In this document: positions 57,101 through 64,000 of the stretch, in pieces
How the letters are laid out: every line of letters begins with the position of its first letter
How positions within the stretch are numbered: the stretch's first letter is position 1
Source: Xanthomonas hyacinthi
GTDB taxonomy: Bacteria; Pseudomonadota; Gammaproteobacteria; Xanthomonadales; Xanthomonadaceae
DNA: 64,000 nucleotides
Direction of reading: 5' to 3'
Assembly: GCF_009769165.1 (NCBI RefSeq)
Contig: NZ_CP043476.1
Span: 3,355,001 to 3,419,000, forward strand
Notes under the pieces: generated by a model
What the model saw: only the letters and a program-made list of their open reading frames with translations
What the model was told of the DNA's origin: nothing
Database searches by the model: none
Translations under genes and position numbers: made by a program

Positions 57101-59158
57101 CAGCTCGACGCCAAGGGCAACGCGCGGGTGCAACTGCCGGTGCCGGACTTCAACGGCACGCTGCGCGTCTCGGCGCTGGTGTATGCGGACGAGCGCTACG
57201 GCAACCGCGACGTGGAGACGCTGGTGCGCGCGCCGATCGTGGCCGAGGCCAGCATGCCGCGGGTGCTGGCGCCGGGCGACCGCAGCACGGTCACCCTGGA
57301 CGTGCAGAACTTCACCGGGCAGCCGGGCGAGTTCAAGGTGCGGGTGGACGGCGAAGGCCCGCTGGCGATCGCCGAGAACGCGCGCAGCGCCAAGCTCGGC
57401 AAGGACGGCAAGGCTACGCTCAGCTTCCCGCTGGTGGCGCAGGAGGGCTACACCGTGGCCAAGGTGCGGCTGCGGGTGGACGGCAACGGCTTCGCCGTGG
57501 ACCGCCGCTACGACCTGCCGGTGCGCGCGGCGTGGCCGTCGGTGCTGCGCGCGCAGACCCGCGTGCTGGACACGTCTGCGACCGGCGGGCTGGCGCCGGT
57601 GACGCTGGGCATGAGCGATGCCGAGGGCCTGATGGCCGGTTCGGTCAACGCGCGCATGCTGGTCAGCGCGTTGCCGCCGATCCCGTTCGCCAGCGCGCTG
57701 CAGGGCGCGCTGAACTACCCGTACGGTTGCGCCGAGCAGACCACCAGCAAGGGCTACGCCGCGCTGCTGCTCGACGACGCCACCGCCAGGCTGCTCGGCG
57801 CCAAGGGCCTGGACGCGGCGACCCGCCGCGAGCGCATGGAAGGCGCGTTCGGCCGGCTGGCCTCGATGCAGATTTCCAGTGGGCACTTCTCGATGTGGGG
57901 CGACGACGGCTACGTCAATCCGGGCCTGACCCCTTACATCGCCGAGTTCCTGCTCGACGCCAAGGACGCCGGCTTCGCGGTGCCCGACAACGTGCTGCAG
58001 AAGGCCTTGAACCGGCTCAGCGAGGACCTGCTGTCCGGCGGCAACAACTTCTACGGCCAGGACCGCCGCGAGTACCTGAAGTTCGCCAACCAGGCCTGGT
58101 CCGGCTACGTGCTGGCCCGCGTCAACCGCGCTCCGCTGGGCACGTTGCGCGCGCTGTACGACAACGACCGCGGCAAGGCGCTGACCGGCCTGTCGCTGGT
58201 GCACCTGGGCGTGGCGTTGTCGCTGCAGGGCGACAAGAAGCGCGGCGAAGCGGCGATCGCGGCCGGCTTCGCCAAGGATAGCGGCGAGCGTCCGCCTTAC
58301 TTCGGCGACTACGGCAGCGTGATCCGCGACGACGCGCTGATGATCGCGTTGCTGCACGAGCGCGGCCTGGCCAAGCCCGAGGACGACGCGCGCGCGGTGG
58401 CGCTGGGCCGCGAGATCGACGCGCGCCGCCGCAGCGGCTGGCTGTGGCTGAGCACCCAGGAGCAGGTGGCCTTGGCGCGGATGGGCAAGGCCTTGCTGGT
58501 CAACCAGAGCAAGCTGGTGTCCGGGCAGTTGGCGATCGGCGCCGGCAGCGAGGCGATCGGCGCGGCCAAGGCGTTCGGCCGCCAGTTCGGCGAGACCGAG
58601 CTGGCGCGCGGGGTCAGCTTCGTGCCGCAGGGCGAGGCGCCGCTGTACGCCAGCCTGGAAATCGCCGGCATCCCGCGCAAGGCGCCGGAGGTGGACGAGA
58701 GCACGCTCAAAGTGGAGCGCGAGTGGTACGGCACCGACGGCACGCCATGGACGCCGCGGCCGCTGAAGGAAGGCGAAGCGCTGATCGTGCGCGTCACCAT
58801 CACCGCCAACGTGGGCATGCCCGATGCGCTGTTGACCGACCTGCTGCCGGCCGGCCTGGAGATCGAGAACTTCAACCTGGGCGATGCCAAGCAGTGGGCC
58901 GACGTGGTGGTGGACGGCATCGAGATCAGCGACCGTTCCGAGGCCGCCGACGTCAAGCACGAGGAGTTCCGCGACGACCGCTACGTGGCCGCGCTGAGTC
59001 TGGGTTCTGGCAGCAAGGCGCAGGTGTTCTACCTGGTGCGCGCGGTGACCCCGGGCACCTACACGGTGCCGCCGCCGCTGGTCGAGGACATGTACCGTCC
59101 CGACCTGCGCGGGGTCGGGCGCAGCAACCCGGGCACGATCAGCGTCGTGCAGCCGTAA
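54191..59158 (+). CDS. Bacterial alpha-2-macroglobulin lipoprotein
   Basis: 1655 residues. Lipobox LALGGC (Cys32) anchors it in a membrane. MG-type beta domains span about 60-700, an ANA/bait region follows, then the thioester motif GCAEQ (Cys1180 and Gln1183) at the start of an alpha/alpha toroid (about 1150-1430), and a receptor-binding-like C-terminus. Intact CxEQ supports covalent trapping of proteases in the periplasm. Usually pbpC follows; here an insertion sequence starts 13 bases after the stop. Confidence 0.93.
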   Translation: MHTDSKRQWRLLRAGLLSTFLLLGLALALGGCKRNESGQLPDASGEPVKGQKQAMKGFGLVRAYPDQKGDGLSLALEFSRPLVGTQDFDKLLRFEEKVGTDDSAWSLSDDGKTLRYPYVEAAKDYTVLISADLLAADGSRLGKPLKQKVYTGELEPAVGFASQGSVLPARESRGLPVVSLNVPEVDVEFMRVKEGALPAFFAQYQRGGRRGSWEMDSDYSEHTPIAQLAESVYVNRFVLGGDKNERALTYLPIQDIKELQAPGLYFAVMKRPGRFENEYDTAFFTVSDIGLHARAYKDKLFVHTAALQSGEPLKKVELRVLDAKGELFLKGETDANGNALLNYTLDAGQVLVARSGTDLSMLPFNQPALDLSEFAVAGRENAWFDVFAWSGRDLYRPGETVRVSALLRDNDGKPVATSGKGAQPAGGQPVFLRLKQPDGKIFRETRLQPGEQGYFSFEQLIPADAPTGRWQVEFRTDPSSKEAVQGMTLRIEEFLPERMKLDLDSAQNTLKPGEPFKLQATAAYLYGAPADGNRFTAKLAVAVEQHPVEALPGYFFGDPTLQLPREAKDVIDTEFGADGKIAEDLALPDEAKPTSSIAALVSASVYETGGRTVTRTLKRVLWPAPALVGVRPLFDDKDGADANANARFELMRVDAQGKPQPAKGLKVTLVRELRDYHWAFTDNRWDYDFTRRFENKQTLTVDAGSGAAKFDFPVEWGEYRVDVFDPSTGLTTRYPFRAGWSWNDENRGLDARPDKVKLALDKTGYKAGDTLKVTLTPPHAGPGVLMVESDKMLYVQDIDVKPGSRFEIPVTKDWERHDVYVTALVFRGGSAPSKITPARAVGVAFVPMERKTRRVAVGLVAPKQMRPEQPLPVTVSVPELAGKQAHVTLSAVDVGILNITRFPVPDANAQFFAQRRLGVDAYDIYGRVIESFEGGTGKLRFGGDMALAALPQAKRPTARVQTVDLFSGSVQLDAKGNARVQLPVPDFNGTLRVSALVYADERYGNRDVETLVRAPIVAEASMPRVLAPGDRSTVTLDVQNFTGQPGEFKVRVDGEGPLAIAENARSAKLGKDGKATLSFPLVAQEGYTVAKVRLRVDGNGFAVDRRYDLPVRAAWPSVLRAQTRVLDTSATGGLAPVTLGMSDAEGLMAGSVNARMLVSALPPIPFASALQGALNYPYGCAEQTTSKGYAALLLDDATARLLGAKGLDAATRRERMEGAFGRLASMQISSGHFSMWGDDGYVNPGLTPYIAEFLLDAKDAGFAVPDNVLQKALNRLSEDLLSGGNNFYGQDRREYLKFANQAWSGYVLARVNRAPLGTLRALYDNDRGKALTGLSLVHLGVALSLQGDKKRGEAAIAAGFAKDSGERPPYFGDYGSVIRDDALMIALLHERGLAKPEDDARAVALGREIDARRRSGWLWLSTQEQVALARMGKALLVNQSKLVSGQLAIGAGSEAIGAAKAFGRQFGETELARGVSFVPQGEAPLYASLEIAGIPRKAPEVDESTLKVEREWYGTDGTPWTPRPLKEGEALIVRVTITANVGMPDALLTDLLPAGLEIENFNLGDAKQWADVVVDGIEISDRSEAADVKHEEFRDDRYVAALSLGSGSKAQVFYLVRAVTPGTYTVPPPLVEDMYRPDLRGVGRSNPGTISVVQP

Positions 59159-59179
59159 CGCTGCGCCGCTTTAGAGCGG

Positions 59180-59817
59180 CTAACAAAACTCGGGAAGACG
59201 TCGAAGGCAGATGATCGAGCAGGCGAGAGAGAGCAAGGCCAGATGGAGATCGATTCGGCGTTCGAAACGGGTGCGCATCTTGCCCATGCCCGCGAACCAA
59301 GCATGCGTGCGCTCCACCACCCAGCGATGTCGCCCCAGCCGGTCATTGCGCTGCGCTCGATCCCTTTGCGCGCGATGTGGGCGCTGATCCCTCGTCGTTT
59401 GAGATGCGCGCGGCAGCGCTCGCTATCGTAGGCCTTGTCGGCATGCAGTTTGTCTGGCCAGCGTCGCGGACGTCCCTGCTTGCCGGCGATCAGAGGCAAG
59501 GCATCCACCAATTCTTCGAACACCACTGAGTCATGTCGGTTGGCTCCGGTGACGCACACCACCAGAGGAATGCCGTGACGATCGGTGATCAGATGCCGTT
59601 TGCTGCCGAGCTTGCCGCGATCGGTCGGATTTGGCCCGGTGTATGCGCCCCCCAGGGGGAGGCCACACTGGCCGCGTCCAGGCTGGCCCGGCTCAGATCC
59701 AGCATGTCGGCCCGGCGCAGCTCGGCCAGCAAGGCATGATGCAAACGATGCCACACGCCGGCGGCCTGCCAGTCGCGCAGACGCCGCCAGCAGGTCATGC
59801 CGCTGCCGTAGCCCAGT
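59180..59817 (-). pseudogene. IS5-family transposase, C-terminal part
   Basis: Reads GYGSGMTCWRRLRDWQAAGV and continues to DLSRASLDAASVASP, then shifts frame at a G6 run (59655-59660) to GGAYTGPNPTDRGKLGSKRH, and shifts again at a 5-bp duplication (59348-59357) before RLGRHRWVVERTHAW and the stop at 59180. The G6 shift may be the natural two-ORF design of the IS427 group, but the second is a lesion. The matching N-terminal part is at 61475-61648. Confidence 0.85.
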
Positions 59818-59847
59818 CGGTGCATGTCAAGATAGTTGTCGCCTGAT

Positions 59848-60933
59848 TCATGCGGCTTCTTGAGTTTCAGTGGCTGCCGCGACGGCGGCCTCCTTCTCCG
59901 GATTCAACGCGACGGCAGTGATGCGCTCCCAGTTCCGGGTTCGACCGCTCCAGCGTGCCGGGTTGGCCTGACGTGCTTGCTGGTACAGCCCATGACGGGC
60001 CTGGAGGATGGCCAGGTCCTGTCCGGCGTGCCGCTGCTCGGGGCTGACATAGCCGATGCTGCTGTGGCGATGCTCGACGTTGTACCAACGTACGAAGTTC
60101 GCTGCCCATTGGCGCGCGCCGTCGAGGTCGGCAAAGCCGGTGGCCGGGAACTCGGGGCGGTACTTGGCGGTGCGGAACAGCGATTCGACGAAGGCATTGT
60201 CGTCGCTCACGCGCGGGCGCGAGTACGACGGCTTGATGCCCAGCCAGTACAGCATCGCCAGCACGGTGGTGGCCTTGAACGAGGCGCCGTTGTCGCCGTG
60301 TAAGACCGGGCGGTGTGCGGGATCCTGAAGCACGATGTTCTCGGCCAGCGCCGTGCGCCTGACCAGGTGCGTGGCATGTTCTGCCCCATCGCTGTCGTGC
60401 ACCTCCCAACCGATGATCTTGCGGCTGTACAGATCCATGATCAGGAACAGGTGGAACCAGCGACCTGCCACCTCGGCCGGCAAGTAGGTCATGTCCCAGC
60501 ACCAGACCTGGCCCGGCGCCGTGGCGATATGCGTGCTCGGCGCCCGGCTGGGGCGCGGGGCGCGAGCACGGCCGCGGCGGGCGTTCTGGCCGTATTCGCG
60601 CAGGATGCGGGCAAAGCTCGATTCGCTGGCGATGTCGCGGCCTTCGTCGGCCAGCATCGGCACGATGCGCGCCGATGGCATGTCGGCAAAACGCGGTTCG
60701 TTGGCGACGTTCAGCACTTGAGCACGCTCGTCCTCGGTCAACGCATGCGCTGGGCGCTTTCGTACCGCGTGTGGACGTCGATCGCCAGTGACCAGACTGT
60801 CATTGGACCTCCATCGTTGCAGGCTGCGGACATCGATGCCGGCAATGCGACAGGCCTGTCCCAGCCGGGCACCATCACGGGGGGCTTGTTCGATGTCGGC
60901 CACCAGGCTTTGACGATCTTCCAGAACGATCAT
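59848..60933 (-). CDS. IS3-family transposase OrfB (DDE integrase)
   Basis: 361 residues. The integrase core has the DDE residues in CWDMTYLPAE, VLHGDNGASFKA and DDNAFVESLFRTAKY, followed by WYNVEHRHSSIGYVSPEQRH. The N-terminal HTH_21-like region precedes. ATG 60933 overlaps the orfA stop (ATGA), so translation is probably coupled rather than made by frameshifting. It looks intact. Confidence 0.92.
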   Translation of the reverse strand: MIVLEDRQSLVADIEQAPRDGARLGQACRIAGIDVRSLQRWRSNDSLVTGDRRPHAVRKRPAHALTEDERAQVLNVANEPRFADMPSARIVPMLADEGRDIASESSFARILREYGQNARRGRARAPRPSRAPSTHIATAPGQVWCWDMTYLPAEVAGRWFHLFLIMDLYSRKIIGWEVHDSDGAEHATHLVRRTALAENIVLQDPAHRPVLHGDNGASFKATTVLAMLYWLGIKPSYSRPRVSDDNAFVESLFRTAKYRPEFPATGFADLDGARQWAANFVRWYNVEHRHSSIGYVSPEQRHAGQDLAILQARHGLYQQARQANPARWSGRTRNWERITAVALNPEKEAAVAAATETQEAA

Positions 60934-61403
60934 TCGTCCTCGCCTTTGCTGAAGATCGTCTCGAGTTTTTTTGACAGCACCAGCAACGCGGCCGTCTCGG
61001 CCAGCGCCTTGTCCTTGCGCCGCAACTCGCGCTCAAGCTCCCGGATACGACGCCGGTCCTGTTTGTCCTGTCGAGTATCGGCTCCAATCTCGCCAGGCTC
61101 GGCCAAGCTGCGCTGGGCCGCCTCGCGCCACCGCGTCAGCTCTTGCGGGTACACCCCGTTGCTGCGGCACCATGCACCACGCGAAGCCTCGTCCAGGCTG
61201 GCCGTCGTCAACACCGCATCGAACCGCGCCGCCGACGTCCACAGCCGCTCACGTTGCGGTTCGGCCAGCGACTGGCTCAGCCAACGCTCCAGCGTCGCTT
61301 CGGAGACGCCACTCTCCCGCGACACATCGCTTACCGCCGCGCTCTCCGGCGGCAGCAAACGCGCCACCGCCCTGTTCTTGAACTGTTGTCCGTATCGTGC
61401 CAC
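60930..61403 (-). CDS. IS3-family OrfA (DNA-binding)
   Basis: 157 residues. The helix-turn-helix (SDVSRESGVSEATLERWLSQ) is followed by a second HTH-like region and a C-terminal leucine-zipper coiled coil (RRIRELERELRRKDKALAET). It recognises the element ends and cooperates with OrfB. Longer than the usual 90-100 residue OrfA, with two HTH-like units. Confidence 0.88.
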   Translation of the reverse strand: MARYGQQFKNRAVARLLPPESAAVSDVSRESGVSEATLERWLSQSLAEPQRERLWTSAARFDAVLTTASLDEASRGAWCRSNGVYPQELTRWREAAQRSLAEPGEIGADTRQDKQDRRRIRELERELRRKDKALAETAALLVLSKKLETIFSKGEDE

Positions 61404-61474
61404 TTCAACCTCTCGTCATCGCCCCTTGGCTTCGGATCCTATCGGGGCGACAACTATTCTGACGTAGGGGGCAG

Positions 61475-61648
61475 TTCCAGCGGCAGATCTTCCCAAGGGA
61501 TGCCGGTGCGCAGGACGTAGATGATGCCGTTGAGGGCTTGCTGATCACCGATGCGCGGTCGCCCTCCCTTGGGCGAGGGCTTCACTGGGGGGATCAACGG
61601 TTCGATGCGCTTCCACAGCGCGGCGGGAATCTCTTTGCGACGTGCCAT
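61475..61648 (-). pseudogene. IS5-family transposase, N-terminal part
   Basis: 58 codons from ATG 61648: MARRKEIPAALWKRIEPLIP, then GGRPRIGDQQALNGIIYVLR and GIPWEDLPLEL, where the IS3 element interrupts it. This is the N-terminal DUF4096-like domain of IS5-family transposases; it continues at 59817. Confidence 0.88.
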
Positions 61649-61706
61649 GCAGATGATTTTGCCATCACTGTGCAGGTTTTCAAGATGGTTTTGTTAGCTG
61701 CTCTTA

Positions 61707-61990
61707 GCCTGGCCAATTGCGTGCGGCGCGGACTGCCGCCTGTATGCGCCGCCGATCAGGCGCGATCCGGTGCGATGGCGTGGCGCCGCCGCCACGTCGC
61801 ACTTGTCGATCCGTCTCATGATGGCTGCTGGTGACGCAGCCGATGGAGTGTGCGCTGCGCGACGAAGATGCGCTGGCGTTCCGCCGACGCAGTGCGTGCT
61901 CTGCCACGATATCAACAAGTCGACGGCGCCGATCGCGTCGATGGCCGACACGCTGTGACGTGTGCCGGGCGGTAGCTAAGAATTAGATTA
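61707..61990. other. 284-base gap right of the insertion sequences
   Basis: GC-rich DNA without a recognisable gene, tRNA or hairpin terminator. It separates the insertion sequences from the lower-GC cluster to the right and may be the tail of the region that once followed the alpha-2-macroglobulin gene. Confidence 0.35.
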
Positions 61991-62611
61991 CTAGCCAGAG
62001 GCTGGTCCGCTCCAGGGGGTGGGCCCAAGCTTCCGTCTTCCGTTGAAAATCTTGTCCTTATTCGGTCCTGACGCGTCAACGAAATGGAAGAACGCTTGGC
62101 ACCAAATTCCTGACGACAAGGGCTCGCGCCAGTGAGGGAGCTCAGTGCCCTTGTAGATCAAGGCGTCCCCAATCTCGAGGGAAACCGGTAGATCACGATC
62201 TCGACTGGTGAGCCATATAGGCCACTCGCCAGGAGCATTCTTGTGCCCAATGGTAACTGTCGCGCTGATTTCACAGGCGCTGTGATCGACATGCTTGGTC
62301 AGTTTCGATTCGCTCGTATAGATGCGGGCGAAAGAGTAGGTGGGGAGTAGGGACTTCCCGATAGCCTGCTCAATGCTGGACATCACGTCGAGCATAAGTG
62401 CTTCGCTCAGCGCGTCAGCATACCTATCCAGTGCCTTGACCTTTTCATAAACTTTGTAATAACCGGGAAGATCCACGTATGACGCGTAGTATCTGAAAGC
62501 GACGCTCAGGATTTCCTTGGATAACAGGCTTCTGTGTATGGCGTAGCCGTCATCATTAAAACTCTTGGCCAAATGGCCGAAATTATCTTTAGCGGCAGCA
62601 TCAATAGGCAT
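61991..62611 (-). CDS. 2-oxoglutarate/Fe(II)-dependent oxygenase family protein
   Basis: 206 residues from ATG 62611. The iron-binding facial triad is visible as His107-x-Asp109 (LTKHVDHSACEIS) and His160 (TELPHWREPL), in the order and spacing of prolyl-hydroxylase-like oxygenases; DALIYKG before the distal His is typical, and FFHFVD ends the core. The substrate is unknown. It starts 12 bases after the ABC ATPase stop and is the last gene of the cluster, so it may hydroxylate the exported product. Codon use is AT-richer than the chromosome. Confidence 0.8.
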   Translation of the reverse strand: MPIDAAAKDNFGHLAKSFNDDGYAIHRSLLSKEILSVAFRYYASYVDLPGYYKVYEKVKALDRYADALSEALMLDVMSSIEQAIGKSLLPTYSFARIYTSESKLTKHVDHSACEISATVTIGHKNAPGEWPIWLTSRDRDLPVSLEIGDALIYKGTELPHWREPLSSGIWCQAFFHFVDASGPNKDKIFNGRRKLGPTPWSGPASG

Positions 62612-62622
62612 GACAGGGCGTC

Positions 62623-63330
62623 TCAATGGGCATTGACCGAGGACTCATTGGCAACGAGTCCATCCAGCATGTGGATCTGGCGATCGGCCAGTTGTGCGTG
62701 TTGGGGATCGTGGGTAACCATGCAAATGGTCGAGCCGCTCTCGTTGAGGCGTCTAAGAAGTTGCATGATGACTTCTCCGTTTTTAGTGTCCAGGTTGCCT
62801 GTCGGCTCGTCAGCCAGGATGATTGGTGGCTCGCCGACAATGGCTCTGGCTATCGCAACGCGTTGCTGTTGGCCGCCGGAAAGCTGGGCGGGAAAATGGG
62901 CGGACCGATGGCTGAGTTCAACCAGATCAAGGGCCTTTTTTGATCTTTCAATCCTTGATCCTTTGTCGATGTCCTTGCGGAATGTTAAAGGTAGCGCGAT
63001 ATTTTCAATGACAGACATGTCGCCGATCAGATTGAACGACTGAAAGATGAATCCAATCTTGCGATTGCGTAGCGCTGATAGGGACGACTTTTCTAACGTC
63101 GATGTATCGACTCCATCAATGAAATAATTTCCAGACGTAAGTGAGTCTAGCAGTCCAAGGATGGATAGTAGGGTTGACTTGCCGCAGCCAGACGGTCCGG
63201 TGATGCTGACAAACTCGCCGCGCTTAATTTCAATGTCGATGCTTGAAAGGGCGTGAGTTTCGATCTCGTCGGATAGAAATATCTTTGTCGCATTTTTCAG
63301 TGAAATAACTCTACTAACATTCGCGTCCAT
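62623..63330 (-). CDS. MacB/LolD-type ABC transporter ATP-binding protein
   Basis: 235 residues. Walker A GPSGCGKST (45-53), Q-loop FIFQSFNL, signature LSGGQQQR, Walker B ILADEPTGNLD and the switch VTHD are all intact. The type belongs to the MacB/LolD/FtsE group (ENIALPLTFR and TGNLDTKNGE). It is placed between an adaptor and an oxygenase; the matching MacB-like permease is not in the window and should be upstream, beyond 64000. Confidence 0.93.
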   Translation of the reverse strand: MDANVSRVISLKNATKIFLSDEIETHALSSIDIEIKRGEFVSITGPSGCGKSTLLSILGLLDSLTSGNYFIDGVDTSTLEKSSLSALRNRKIGFIFQSFNLIGDMSVIENIALPLTFRKDIDKGSRIERSKKALDLVELSHRSAHFPAQLSGGQQQRVAIARAIVGEPPIILADEPTGNLDTKNGEVIMQLLRRLNESGSTICMVTHDPQHAQLADRQIHMLDGLVANESSVNAH

Positions 63331-63343
63331 GATGTCGGCTCCG

Positions 63344-64000
63344 TCACTTGATTTTCAACTTGTTTGCGTCTTCGAATTGGCTGGTATCAGATAGGATGAT
63401 TTTGTCTCCTGCAGCGAGCCCGCGAACCTCGATTGTGTCGGAGGACTGCTTTCCGTAGGTTACCTCCACGCGCTCGGCCATGTTTTCTCCTTTTAGGCGA
63501 TACACAGGCATTTTTTCGCCAGGCAAAGCGTTCTGCGGACGTTCTATGAAAGTCGTGTTTGGAACCTTCTCAATCTGGATGATCCCATCAACCGACTGAT
63601 CTGACCTTAGAGAGGCGTCTCGTTGCTCGGAGAGAGATACTTCAACCAGGATTGCACCTTTATCAACTCTCGGGTTGATGCGCCGGATGAGTCCGTTGAT
63701 TTCTCCTGACCGCGTTTCCACCTTGACCTCCTGGCCGAGAGCGAGTTCGAATGAGAGCGATTCGGGAACTCGAAGCTCCGCAATGAGCTGGCCCCGCTCC
63801 GCAATCCTCGCGAGGTTGGCGCCGGCCTCAATTTGCTGCCCCTCTTCAACGGCGATCTGCTGGACGATGCCGTCCATTCCCGCAGTGATCGAAAGTGCGT
63901 CCACTTCGGCACGCCTTAAATTCCTTTCACCTTCGAGCTGCGCTACGCGCGATCTTTCGGCCGCGACCTGGGCTGTAACATAGGCGCGCGTGCCGGCTAG
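63344..64000 (-). CDS. Periplasmic adaptor subunit (HlyD/MacA-like), 5' end outside the window
   Basis: 219 codons are visible and the frame is open to the window edge. The right-hand part is a coiled-coil hairpin (AQVAAERSRVAQLEGERN), followed by the lipoyl half MDGIVQQIAVEEGQQIEAGA and beta-barrel and membrane-proximal segments (LAAGDKIILSDTSQFED). This is the membrane-fusion protein pattern that links an inner-membrane ABC exporter to a TolC-type channel. Thirteen bases separate it from the ATPase gene. Confidence 0.9.
   Translation of the reverse strand, partial: LAGTRAYVTAQVAAERSRVAQLEGERNLRRAEVDALSITAGMDGIVQQIAVEEGQQIEAGANLARIAERGQLIAELRVPESLSFELALGQEVKVETRSGEINGLIRRINPRVDKGAILVEVSLSEQRDASLRSDQSVDGIIQIEKVPNTTFIERPQNALPGEKMPVYRLKGENMAERVEVTYGKQSSDTIEVRGLAAGDKIILSDTSQFEDANKLKIK

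Larger units (their letters stand above)
59818..61471 (-). mobile_element. IS3-family insertion sequence nested in the IS5 element
   Basis: About 1654 bp with orfA and orfB on the minus strand. The ends share ATAGTTGTCGCC (59832-59843) and its complement (61446-61457) as part of longer imperfect inverted repeats. CAG is repeated on both sides (59815-59817 and 61472-61474). Removing the element and one CAG restores the IS5 frame as DLPLELGYGSG, which fixes the borders. Confidence 0.88.
59174..61703 (-). mobile_element. IS5-family insertion sequence, interrupted by an IS3-family element
   Basis: Terminal inverted repeats GAGCGGCTAACAAAAC (59174-59189) and its complement at 61688-61703 match at 15 of 16 positions. 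TTA flanks both ends (59171-59173 and 61704-61706) as target duplication. Without the inserted IS3 element and its 3-bp duplication the element is about 873 bp, normal for the IS427-like group. The transposase gene carries two more frame changes, so the element is probably dead. Confidence 0.88.

Noticed and set aside
54530..58960. A 1476-codon open frame on the minus strand
   Set aside because: It lies opposite the alpha-2-macroglobulin gene and is a codon-bias shadow: composition is Gln/Arg/His/Ala-rich and no motif is recognisable, while the plus strand has a clear lipobox and thioester.

Overview
The window is chromosomal DNA of a high-GC gammaproteobacterium, most probably Xanthomonas or a close relative in the Xanthomonadaceae. 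This rests on the gene order fabF-pabB-mltG-tmk-holB-pilZ, the maf/yceD-rpmF-fabH-fabD-fabG-acpP-fabF block, a lexA2-imuA-imuB-dnaE2 mutagenesis cassette, a 2-methylcitrate locus using acnD/prpF, and dispersed GGGATTCGGGA-type and CCCTCATCCG-type intergenic repeats. Species cannot be fixed from the sequence alone.

Left edge (1-5434): a degraded mobile island next to tRNA-Ser(GGA). It holds a gene fragment, an ISL3-family element whose transposase is split at an A7 run, an unrecognised coiled-coil ORF, a HigB-HigA toxin-antitoxin pair with its operator inside the promoter, and a tyrosine integrase whose 5' end is out of frame at a 7-bp tandem repeat. Core block (5674-29455): dnaX-ybaB-recR, a HIT protein, an Slp lipoprotein, a MoxR/DUF58/TgpA transglutaminase operon, a three-gene membrane glycosylation operon, then maf, yceD, rpmF and the fatty-acid synthesis genes, pabB, mltG, tmk, holB and a PilZ protein.

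Middle (29488-41884): tRNA-Val(CAC) is followed by a small AT-richer insert with a HEPN-motif protein and a YefM-YoeB toxin-antitoxin pair. Then come a frameshifted Fpg/Nei-type glycosylase, a divergent ArsR/SnoaL-like pair, two small exported proteins and the SOS cassette lexA2-imuA-imuB-dnaE2 under an 18-bp palindrome.

41884-50141 is the 2-methylcitrate (propionate) locus: prpB, a DUF1003 gene, prpC, acnD, a ParD-ParE toxin-antitoxin pair, an SRPBCC protein and prpF. Divergent to it is a citrate-synthase-fold protein with an N-terminal helix-turn-helix; a 17-bp perfect palindrome lies between them, suggesting it is the local regulator. Within the operon lies a 49-bp tandem repeat array.

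Right part (50492-64000): a TonB-dependent receptor, an exported nucleoside hydrolase, a large alpha-2-macroglobulin lipoprotein with an intact thioester motif, then an IS5-family element itself split by an IS3-family element (3-bp target duplications visible for both). Past the insertion sequences the base composition drops, and a leftward cluster begins: an adaptor subunit (cut by the window edge), a MacB-type ABC ATPase and a 2-oxoglutarate/Fe(II) oxygenase. This looks like a horizontally acquired export/modification cluster that continues beyond the window.
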